DNA from: Phyllostachys edulis
Lineage: Eukaryota > Streptophyta > Magnoliopsida > Poales > Poaceae
Length of the DNA stretch: 64,000 nt
Direction: 5' to 3'
NCBI GenBank assembly: GCA_036346405.1
Contig: CM070568.1
Span: forward strand, 1,451,674 to 1,515,673
Shown: piece by piece, positions 20,077-31,200 of the stretch
Layout: each line of letters opens with the position of its first letter
How positions within the stretch are numbered: position 1 is the stretch's first letter
Notes under the pieces: generated by a model
Databases searched by the model: none
What the model was told of the DNA's origin: nothing
The model's input: the letters and a program-made list of their open reading frames with translations, nothing else
Made by a program: the position numbers and the translations under genes

Positions 20077-23000
20077 CTATCGCCAGTATTCATCATCATC
20101 TTCTTCTGCCACTTCCTTTTCGTACTCGGAACCAGAACCGTCTATGTCCGCAAAAGGATTCTCACCATTGGTATCATCATCCTCGTCGTCTGATGGCTCT
20201 TCAGGATAATCATGAAGTGGATTATCTTCGGCTATATGTTCAACACGGAAAAGTTTAGCTAATTCAAAAAAAAAATACCAATTAATTATGGAAGTAGAAT
20301 GATTGTACTATTACCATTTGAATCATCTGTATCATATGGGCAGTCATCATCATTATAACATTCATCGTCGTCATCGTCCACTTGTAACCTAGTTTAAGAC
20401 GACCATTTAGACAGCATTCCCACAACAAAATGGAACAGAGTACCACATGTAAGAATTACAGTGGATATGAAGCCGCTGATGTGTCCTCCATGTTTGTATC
20501 ATCCACCTCCTTGACAGTATATATGTCATAAACATCTGAGTCTGCTCATCAGAAAAAATAGTCTCATCAAACTTAGTGCTGGAGCAAAAACGCTCACAAT
20601 TTCTATACCATGCATTATTAGAGTTTGCTATCACACCAAGGATCTTAACTCTTAGCTTGCTCAAAATTTCAACCTACATGGACCTAAAAGGGAGATGACT
20701 ACAATAGAGTTAGTTTTGCACAAATTGCAGCACTAAAGCTGTCTGAGCTACATGCCTAGAAGTGATTAGTGAGTAAAACCATTCGATAGTGAGAATTGTG
20801 CAAGCAGTGGAAGAATATATTTCACACTAACCCAATTCTACTTTCTTCCTTCCCATTAGAGAACTATTCAACAAAACCAAGAATCAGCAGCTTAAGCCTT
20901 GGCAGGTTCAGACATGAATCAATAGACGGAAGAGCATCCATGGTTTCTATAAAAATCTAAATCGGAATTCCAGATTTTGAACGTCTTAAGGCAAGAAGCT
21001 TACGGACCTTCCGACTGTGCCAGCGAAATAATATCTGATTCAATTTCTTCAGCAGCTGATGGCAAGTGTTCCCGTATAAGCGGAAGAAAGTTGCATAAAA
21101 TTGCACCCTCTTCAAAAGAGGTAATCCTGCAGAGAACATCGTGAGAAACCATACAATAGTACACCTTTTCGTTTTTACAAGAATTGATAAATGCTCACAA
21201 AGCAAAACTTGCCGTGGTTCTGCTGGATGCTTCTCTCCATCAGAATCTACTTGAACAGCATCATAAAGATGGCATAGTTCTCTCAGCGATTCATCAGCTT
21301 CATTCTTATCCCCTTTTCGACTCCTCCATATTTGTGCAAAGCGAGCATTTCTTCCCAGATCCTATAAAGGGTTAATGAACAAAACCATGCATAACACTGC
21401 AGGAACAGAAAACCAAAGGACTAGCCCATCCCTTTGATGGATGTGAAGAAAATAAAATACTAGACAACAAAATTCTAGTCTCAACAAAGTTTAGTAATAA
21501 TACTGCCCTGTGCCCTCACAAAATCCTGAACTCCTAACATATTAAAAAGCCATAGAAGAATGGATAAGTAGCATAGCAAACAATTAAAGACATATTAGAG
21601 CATCATTTTGGGATGTATCTCCTGTGCTAGTCAAGTACTCCTCAATTAGAGTTACAACACATATCCTTGATATACACCATCCATCAAAGTTAGTGCATAT
21701 TTAGTACCCATACAAACTTTAGCATAAGAAGAAATTGGCTACAGTAAGAATAATAGGATAGGCATACCTCATGCCTCTGTCTGGCTGCTGATCGTAGCTG
21801 GTCTTGTTTCTGTTCGCACACAAAGGGACCCTTTTAGCATTTGAACAAGTTAATTCATTTCAAATTTTTCAATACAATGATATGGAAAAGCTACTTGTCA
21901 CATTGTAGTTGCTATTATAAGCAGAGGATCTCCCAAATGCTCAAGGAGAAAATAAAAGGGAGGTTCAATTATTAACATGATCCCCAAGGAGACCAGCGAA
22001 GACACAGTAACAATACAACAATTAATTAGGTAAGTACTTGCAAAAAAACTTCACTTACTTTGTCTTTCTTGATTCTGTCATTCCACTCCTTTGTCTTGCT
22101 CTTTATCTCTTTCGCACTCGAGTCAGTATGCTAAAAAAACAAATGGAATTATTTTTCTAAAAAAAAGCTTATGCAGTTATCTAGAACAACTACTGTTGAT
22201 TTATTGTGCGTATGGGTGCATAACAGGAATTAATTCCTGGCAACATTATTTTCTAACAATTTCAAAGAAGCTTTTCAGCTGCAGTATGACGATCCCCAAA
22301 AGGCAATAAGAATGCCACGATCATGAACAATACCGATCTCTGTAGAGTTCACGGAAAAGTAAAATAGCAAGAGGCCCTCTACAGCAGGAGATATCTTTGA
22401 ATACTATCAAGTTCAGGGGCGGATCTGGGCCTCGGGCAGGGTGGGCTATAGCCCGAGGCCCAGAAAAAACAGCAGTACAATTTTTTTTTATATAGGCCGA
22501 AATCAATGATGCTACCATTTAGCCCGAGGTGTCTAGCCATCCAAGAGCCGGCCCAGCCCACGCGCTCCAGCCATCCGAGAGCCGGCCCAGCGCCCCAGCC
22601 CACGCGCTCCTTCCCCGTTCCCCCACATCCATCCACATCCAGAGACCAGAGCTCAGACCTAATCCCCTTCCCCCACTCGGCGACTCCATCGGCGGCTCCG
22701 GAGCAGTTCGCGCCCTTCCTCACGTGGTCACGCCCGGCCCCTCCGTCCGCCCTTTTTCTTCTCGCCGCCGCCGACGCGCAGCGCCTCAGCGGTGGTGAGG
22801 TTCCTCGCCTCCTCGACGTGGCGGTGAGCTCCAGCCCGCTCCACCGCCTCCCCTCCTCGCTCTTGGCCTGCTTGCCTGCCACCAGTCTCGACTTGGCGGC
22901 CTCCTGCGCCACTCCTCCGTCAGCTCGCCACACCAGGCGTCGTGCCTTCGCTCCGTCTTGGCCGAGCCCGACTCGCCACAAGCCAGCATTGCTTGGCTGT

Positions 23001-25087
23001 CTCCGCGCTCGGCTGGTGTTCGGCCCGCTTCGTCATCTACATTGCCAGACCACGCCCGGCCGCCTCCACACCCAATTGCCTCCACGCTCGGCTGCCGTCG
23101 CCCGTCGCCAGTAGTTCTTAGGGTTCAACAAGGTTTGTTTCTCCTTGATTTTTTTCCATGTGCTTTTGGCTTTGGTTGATTAGTTTTCCATCGATTTGGT
23201 GATCTCATCGTAGCTATTGCCATGTAGATGCCGACGTCAAGCAAAGGCAATAGGGGAGCGGTTATCGGCATCAAAGCGAAGCGGGTCGGCAGAGATCGTC
23301 CTACGGCATTTAACGCCGAATCCGAATGTGACGAGGATATTGAAATGGTGTTCTACAAATGCCCAAACAACAAAAGTTTAGGTTCTAGGCTTTCTATCCT
23401 TTTCTTTTGTGTGCACTAGGAAATTGATTTCTAATCAGGTATGGTTCATGATTTGGGAAAAAATAAGGTGGAGAGTGACTTTGCAGTTATGAATACTAAA
23501 GTTTTGGCTAGCATGGCTAGCTTGAAGAAACAAAGAAATATTTGTATATTGTGGTAGCAAGAAAGTGGTACAAGTACTTTCTTTTCATTTTCTTAGCTTT
23601 CTCTGTAACCTTACATGCTATACTTGTCATTTTGCAAGAATGAGGTGTGCTTTTGGAAGGTATGAGCTGCAATTGATATGGCCAAGCTGCAATTGATATG
23701 GCCAATGACAGTGCAATTATAGAAAAATTGAATGCACTATGTTTGTTGATGTAGTCTTGAGTATTCATTACTCTAATCAAATGCTCATTATTCATGTCAA
23801 CTTCTGGACTCTCATTTCTATCAATGTATATTTGTACTGTGAAGCAATTATTTTTCGGTCCTTAGACACAATGTATATTTGTACTATCAATGCACATATG
23901 AATCGATGTTAAATTACCAATAAATGATAATTATTGAGACTGCTATGCAAGAAATCTTTATTGTGACAAGAAATCTTTGTATTTAATCATACCTCTGTTT
24001 GATTTACTTTTTTTATGTTGTCTTTGTAGGGTCTGGTTCTTGTCCGACTATTGACGAAGAAATGGTTAGCTAAGATAGATACGAAATCTTTGATATTTAG
24101 GTACTCAAATTGTATCTCTACGATGCTATATTATTTATGTTTTTCTTATTATGTTTTATGTTGAAGTATTGAGTTAAAATTTTATGTCAATGATGCATAT
24201 GTGGCTTTTTTTTGTTATGTCGTGGTGTGGGTATAAATTGGCGTTAGTTCTAGAATGTTAGCCTATTAGAATTTAGCCCGAGGCGCGAGGAAACCCTAGA
24301 TCCGCCACTGCTATCAAGTATCAACTGAACTCAAAACGCAAATAAAAAGTGATTCTGTCATGTGAGGCCGCCAAAAGTTGGATGCTAAACCAGTTTAAGA
24401 AGAAAGAAATAAGAAAAGAAGTAATGAAAAGGAACAATACCAAAAGAGAGTGCAAAACATCTTCAACAGCTCCAGAATGATGTACTGTCTCAATGTGTTG
24501 GACAAGAAGCTTCTTAACTCGTGGTTCCTCTGAAGCTGCAGGCAAATCAATGAAGTAAAACTTTTTGTAGGTGACGATATTTGTGGTCTATGTATTGTTT
24601 GAGGAAGGCATATGTGATATCAGGTTCTGTACGGTATTACATTCATACTATCACTCGACATGATTTTGCATAGACAAGTTATTGTCGGTGTGTTAAGGTT
24701 AATTGTGTACAACCATCTGCGACAAGCAATGAAGCTGCTTTGTTTGGTCCATACCTTCAGCCGTGGAGGGGGAGGATTCGGAGATGGAAAGGCTCGAGAA
24801 ATCGAGCATGGCCTTCTTCACGGGCCTCTCATTAATCTCTAGCCCTAAAAAAACACAGAATTTTTTTTTATCTTTGCCTACAAAGTTATTCCTTTTTCAG
24901 TAAAAAAAAACTGAAGAAAAAGGGGGGAGGAGCAATGAGAAAGAACACGTGGACAGGAGGAGAGCTCACAGAAAGCGTCAGGTCGGGTCTGGGAGGGCTT
25001 GCGCTTGACCCGGACGACGATAGGTCTTTCCCGAGCCTCAGGCGCCGAAGTGGAGGCGTCGCCGGCGGCCTCCGCCGCAGACGCCAT
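20077..25087 (-). CDS. RDM4: RDM4/IWR1-like protein, 10 exons
   Basis: RDM4/DMS4, homologous to yeast Iwr1, binds RNA polymerase II and the plant RNA polymerases IV/V and is needed for RNA-directed DNA methylation. Ten exons join in frame: 25087-24970, 24844-24755, 24535-24441, 22130-22059, 21809-21768, 21361-21213, 21126-21008, 20541-20460, 20388-20315 and 20231-20077; total 331 residues, close to the family length. Diagnostic blocks are IVVRVKRK near the start, WLEINERPVKKAMLDFSSL, VQHIETVHHS, ARFAQIWRSRKG with LCHLYDAVQVD, FLPLIREHLPSAAEEIESDI, the IWR1 signature SDVYDIYTV, and an Asp/Glu-rich C-terminus ending in EYWR. The intron between exons 6 and 7 has a GC donor (GCAAGT), and frame requires GTCCGT as donor of exon 7. 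Intron 3 contains a 1.9-kb transposon. No coding lesion is seen, so the gene is probably functional. Confidence 0.92.
22412..24310. mobile_element. hAT-type element in RDM4 intron 3
   Basis: The ends CAGGGGCGGATCTGGGCC (22414) and the reverse complement of ...CCTAGATCCGCCACTG (24310) are imperfect inverted repeats of the CAGTGGCGGATC type common in grass hAT elements. The flanking direct repeat CTATCAAG occurs at 22404-22411 and 24311-24318. AGCCCGAGGC(C/G) words lie near both ends. Inside is a GC-rich 22.53-23.13 kb segment and a short plus-strand ORF (23228-23419, MPTSSKGNRGAV..., then a splice-like junction to GSGSCPTIDEE near 24030), but no full transposase. It also holds a 20-bp tandem duplication at about 23665-23704. 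Confidence 0.8.
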
Positions 25088-25290
25088 CGCCGGCGAGGTA
25101 GGGCTACAGTTTTCGGCTGGAGAAAGAGGCCGGCGATTTAGGATTCGTGCTGCGAGAGAGAGGGAGGTGAGTGGGGTTTGGGTTTTAACCTCGAGGGGAG
25201 CTTTAAGATTCGCGCGACGACATCAGGAGACCGGGAGCCACTTAGGTTGAGGCTTAAGCCCGGACAGGCGGACAGCGGCGAGCAGCATCA
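25088..25290. promoter_or_regulatory. Divergent promoter between RDM4 and the plastid-type gene
   Basis: Only 203 bp separate the two start codons (25087 minus and 25291 plus). The interval is GC-rich, contains GAGAGAGAGGGAGG and no obvious TATA box. Both 5' UTRs and the core promoters must fit here or overlap the opposite gene. Confidence 0.6.
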
Positions 25291-28200
25291 ATGGCGACCA
25301 CCGCTCCGCTCCCGCTCGCCACCTCCTCCTTTCCCTATCTGTTTCCCTCTCCTCCACTCTCCACTCTCCAATACCCTAAACCGCTCCTCCAAATGTAAGC
25401 CCCCTCTCCTCTCTCCCTCTCCATCCTCACCAACCCAGTGCCCCTCCTCCTCCCCCAGCGGGGCCGGCGCGATGTCTCCGCGGCGTACGGCGACGACGAC
25501 ATGGACGACGACTTCGACGTCGACAACGACCTCGACAGCGAGCATGACTACGACCGCCTCCTCGCGCCCGTCAAGCCGCCGCCGCCGCCGCTCTCCGGGG
25601 AGGGCGGGGAGGAGGAGTGGGACATCGCCATGGTCGCGGCCGAGAGCTTCGTCTCCACGCAGGAGTCCGCCTCCGACACCTTGGTCGACTCCGCCGTGGA
25701 CGAGTACGAGTTCCACAAGATTCGCCTGCTCCACTGCGACTTCCTTATCCGCAAGGTACCCGACCCCGACGACGACGTCTTCGACTTCAGGGAGGTATCC
25801 TAATTCCTTTGCCTTGTACATTTTCTAGCTAGTAGTAATTGGCTAATTGTCTGTGCCATTTCATCAGACATGTCTCATGTCTCCGAGAATGCTTTTGGTC
25901 ACTGTGACATTTCATCAAACATGTCTACGGCAGTGCTATCCAAATTGACACAGAACTGTACCTTTTTTGTTGTTTCAGCTAAATTATGTAGTGCTTATTC
26001 TGCTGGATATGGCATTCTGTGCAACAGATGTATGTCACGCGGCCTGACACCGACATCTACTCCATTCCGAGGGTTCTTGCCCTAATGCCACAGAAGGTGC
26101 CCATGTCTTTGCTATTTCTTATTTCAGCTGAATGTAAATCGGCCTTGAGGTGTAATTGATACTTTTATTGTTGGCATTAGTGCGTGAGGTGCACAAAGAA
26201 AAACTTTGGCTGCTACCATGTAAGTGAGCCACCAGTTGTGCATTTGCGTGATCCCCTATACAAGACAGAGAGGGAGATTATGAAGGTATGTGTGAGAATG
26301 TTGTCTGCTCTGCTAGTTTGTTTTGCCACTCTATTATACTTCATTCTGTCGTAAACCAAGATGAACTCGGTGAATTGGCTTGAAAGTTACCAACCATGAA
26401 GATTCTGTTATTCCCTAGGTTGTTTACATACGAATGATACGATTCATAGTGGGAATATGTTGTAATTTTTGGTGAGGAAATGCCCTTGCTGATGGTAGTT
26501 GTGAGGTAAAATTAATATCTTAATATCCATATGTAAGCAGCTCTATTCATCTGAAGTTGCTTAGTGAAATTTCTTGAAAATCATTCTGTTCGGCAAGATT
26601 AATTGCTTCATGCAGCGGTTATTTGTATTTAAAGCTTGCCTTATGGGATGCACAATGCATTGTTGTCCTTGCAGTCCAAATATTTGTACAAGCTTAAATA
26701 GGAAATAAGAGAAGAAGTAAAATTACTTAGATTTTCGTACTAACTAGCTTTGCTTAACTTTAATCAGTGGGCTTCTATTAGTCCTGTTTTAACGTGATTT
26801 CCAGTTTTCCACCTTGCCAATGTGACACGTGACTGTTACTATTGCATAATATTTGTTTCAGCTTTATGCGTATTTTGCGTGTACATCATAGGTCAACAGT
26901 TCTTCAAACCAGGCATGTGAACTTTGTTTATACAATCATGCTAGATTGCTTCTCCATGATAGGATAGATTAAGCACATTTTCTGCTGGCTTCGTGATTTT
27001 CTTCATCAAATTATATGCCTCATATTTGTTTATGTTGTAGGTTTTCTTAACCAAACACTACAGAAATAGGCGGTTTAATGCCACAGATTTTTTCCTTGAA
27101 TTTGAGGAGATTTATGTCATCGACTCAAAAACAAGGTCAATCACAAGAGCGAAAGTTGTGGTAAGATATGCGGAAATCCTTTTATATATTTAGGTTCCGT
27201 GGAATCTTTCATCACTAATTGTAGACTAATTTGTCTAGTTCCTCTGTCCATTTAAACTAGAAAGTGCACATTTGCTTTGTTTGTTACTGTCGACTGTACA
27301 TTTGCTTTATGAGTTTACCAGTGATGATCTTTGTTGGCTTCAAACTAAATGCATCAATGTCAAAAATTACAAAAACTTCTAGATCTTATCTGTTTGTTTG
27401 TCAAAGCACAATAACATTCATATTAGTTTTGTATTTTGGGTTTCTAATGTAAATCCTAGAGTTCTCTGAATGTATTGCCTTCATGTATCCGAAAATCAAA
27501 ATTTGTGGTCACCCATTGAAATTGTGGATCCTAGGTTAGTGAATTTTGAATTTTTGTAATATAAAAAAAATTATAATTTGACAAGAATTTTCAAATAGTT
27601 ACTTATTACTGTCTGAGATTATTGATATATAGTCATCTGTGACAGGTTAGTGCCCCTGGAGGAAAGAAGATGGATAGGAGAAATGACCTGCTACTCTTAC
27701 GCGATGGAGGGGAGTCGTTTAGAATAATTGACAAGGTAGACGCTTGCTTTTTTTTTTTTGAAACAGGAAAGATTCTCAGCTTTTATAGAAAGCTAATATT
27801 CAGGATTACAAACCAAGAGAACAAAGTAATAGACTGGGAAAACCAGTTTTACAAGGGATGACCTGACAAAACAACTAAGGTCTAAACATACGCAAGAACA
27901 CTAGAAGCATTCAAGCTTACAGATCACCAAAAGAACACAAAACCAACATACTACCCCAACATTCTTGCCAAAAGCTTTCATCCAGACTTCAAACGAATTC
28001 ATCAGGCCTTCCAGTCTCAAACACTCCTCCTTTTTGAGTAAAACTCGTCACCGCTGCAAACATGACATAAATTGGAATACAACTTCAGTTGGTTGCTTAG
28101 GGAAAATCTTCTCAATTGCCAACTTATTTATGGTTTTCCAAAGTGTCTAGGCCAAAGCTACAAAACTAAACAAGCCAATATGATAATCGTTAGCACCCCA

Positions 28201-31200
28201 ACCATCTAGCCAGTAAAGGTGAAATTCTTCAAGATTATTCGGATATCTCCTCCAATCAAAAGCCTCCTTGATGCAAGACCAAACAAATTTAGCTAGGACG
28301 CATTGAAAGAGAACATGATTCGCATCTTCTACTACCCCGCAAAGAATACAATTAACATCCCCTTTCCAATTCCTAATACTGAGTTGATCAGCTGTCTGGA
28401 TCCTATTATGATATGTCTGCCAAAGGAATATCTTCACTTTGAGCGGAATCTTACTATACCAAAGTTTCTTCATTCTTCTATCAATCACACCACCAAAAAT
28501 AAGATGTCTATATAAGGATTTTACTGTGAATTGACCTTTCTTGTCCAGACACCACACCATCTTATCTTTTTCACCATTAAGGTCCACCCCTTCTAACAGA
28601 TCTTTAAGAATCCCCCACTGAACAACTTCTTCTTTCCCAAAATACCTAACAAAATGAATATGCCACACCCCTCTCACAAGACAATCTGGCACTTTGATAG
28701 TAGTATCTGAACAAATATTATACAGCTGAGGAAACTTAATTTTCAAAGGGCAGTCATCTATCCAAATGTCATGCCAACAAGAAACAATTCTTCCACTTCC
28801 AACCTGAAAAGAAACCTCCCAATTAAACAAAGATTTAACTTTATGAATGGATTTCCAGAACTGGGAGCTTCTACCAGGCCGAAGTTCTCTATAATCACCT
28901 CCAGGAAAGTATTTTGCTCTAAGTATCTTGAACCAGATCTCATCATCAGCCTTATTAATTCTCCAGAACCACTTGCAAAGAAGGCACTTATTCATCAGTC
29001 TGGTATTAATCACCCCTAGACCCTCATAATCCTTCGGTCTACAAAGCGCCTTCCAATTAATCATATGATATTTGAACCTATCACTTGCCCCTCTCAAATA
29101 AAACCTGGATCTGATAGAATCCATTTTCCTTTGAGTTTCCTCATTTAATATATAAAAACCCATTGTATATATTGGTTGACTGCTAAGGTAGCTATTGGTC
29201 AGAATAAGACGCCCCCCTGAAGATAGCAAATTATTCTTCCAGCAGTCCAATCGTCTCTCCATTTTACTAATAATCCTCCCTGCCGCCTTGGTACTCAAAA
29301 TCCTGTCCCCAATGTCGATACCCAAGTAAGTAAGAGGAAGCTTCCCTAATTTACAGTTAAAGTTATTAGAGACTCTTATAGCTTCCCCATCGTCCACCCC
29401 TAGCATAAACACCTCGCTCTTGTGGTAGTTGATCTTTAATCCTGACATCTATTCAAAGCAATAAAGCAAGAATTTGACATTCAGAATATACTCTTCTTTA
29501 CAATCAATCATCAAAACAGTGTCATCTGCATATTGAAGTAAAGCAACACCCCTTGGGATCAAATGAGAAATCACCACATTAATCAGACCTTTTTCTTGAG
29601 CTTTTTTTAACAATGACTACTAAAGCATCTGCTGCTAGGTTGAATAAATGAGGGGACAATGTGTCTCCCTATCTCAAACCCTTATGAGTAGTGAAATAAG
29701 GGCCTACTGTACCATTAATATTTATGCTCACCCCCCCCTTGATGGAGCTCATCACCCAATCCATCCACTGTACAAAAAAAACCTTTTCCTTCCATCACAT
29801 TTTCTAAAAAATCCCACTGAATCTTGTCATAGGCTTTCTCAAAGTCCAATTTTAGAATCACACCTCTCCTTTTAGAAGTTCTCAATTCATGCAAAATCTC
29901 ATGCAATGAGACCACCCCATCTAAAATATTTATGTTCTTAATGAAAACAGTCTGACTCTTACTAATAATTTCGTTAGCAATCTTGCCCAACTTGATTGCC
30001 AAGAGTAATAATTTTGAAGCTCACATTTATCAAACAGATAGGTCTAAACTGAGTAATAGAAGCAGCATCCTTAATCTTAGGGATCAAGGTGAACACCCCA
30101 TAATTCAACCTCTGTAAGTCCAAATCTCCTTTGAAGAAGTCTGCAATCATCTCCATGAAAAACTCCTTCAGAACCTCCCAAAATTTTTTATAAAAAAGGG
30201 TAGGAAATCCATCTGGCCCCGAGGCAGAATCAGCAGGCAAATCCTTGATGACATGCCAGACCTCTTGTTCAGAAAAGGGTTGTATAAGGATATCATTATC
30301 AGCCTTCGAAATTTTGTTGTTTGCTTCGAAAATCTCTAACCAAATTAACCTTCATCGACCTCCTTCCCAAACAGGGCTTTATAGTACTTATATATATGTT
30401 CCCTAATGCTTTTTTCATCAGTTACCTGATCCTGTCCATTAAGTTCTTCCTCCTTGTACCATTGGCGTAGCTATGGAAAAATCTGGTATTAACGTCCCCT
30501 TGAATAATCTATTTGACATTACCTCTCTGTTGCCAAAATATTTCCTCTATCTCATAATTTTTTTTCTTCTAAATCTCTTTCTGCTTTATATCTCCACATC
30601 CAGTCCTCAGCACTTAAACTCTTAATTTCATTTTTCATATCTAACCTATTAAGATGATCCATAATTACCTTCTTATCTCTTTTGCAATTTCCATTCAAAT
30701 TAGCACCCCAACCTTTTAAAAATTGTCCCAGAGAGGCCAAACTCCCATTCCATTTATCCATGGAATAACTAGATTCAGGAACTTTCCTACTGATCTCCCT
30801 CCATTTTTCCCTGACCAACTCTGAAATTATCCTGACAAAGCCAACTTTTCTCAAAATAGAATCTCCCTTTAGGCAATATACCATCTTCCCCTGAATGTAA
30901 AACAATGGGTATATGGTCAGAACCTATTCTGACTAGGCTAGATGCAGAACATAGGGGGTAAACTGCTTCCCAAGAAGTGGACACTAATATTCTATCCAGG
31001 TTCACCATGACTGGACAAGACTGCTTGTTAGTCCAAGTATATTTGGGTCCACTCCTTTTGATCTCCAATAGCTTGTTCTCAGTAATAAAGTCATTAAAAT
31101 TATTCATCAGTTTGTAATTGATACAAGAAGAACTTTTATCCCCAGCTTTCCTGATTAAATTGAAATCACTCCCTAGAACTAGAGGTAGAATAGAAGTCTG

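Noticed and set aside
22506..23114. Long overlapping ORFs on both strands in the RDM4 intron
   Set aside because: GC-rich cargo of a hAT element; no protein family visible in any frame.
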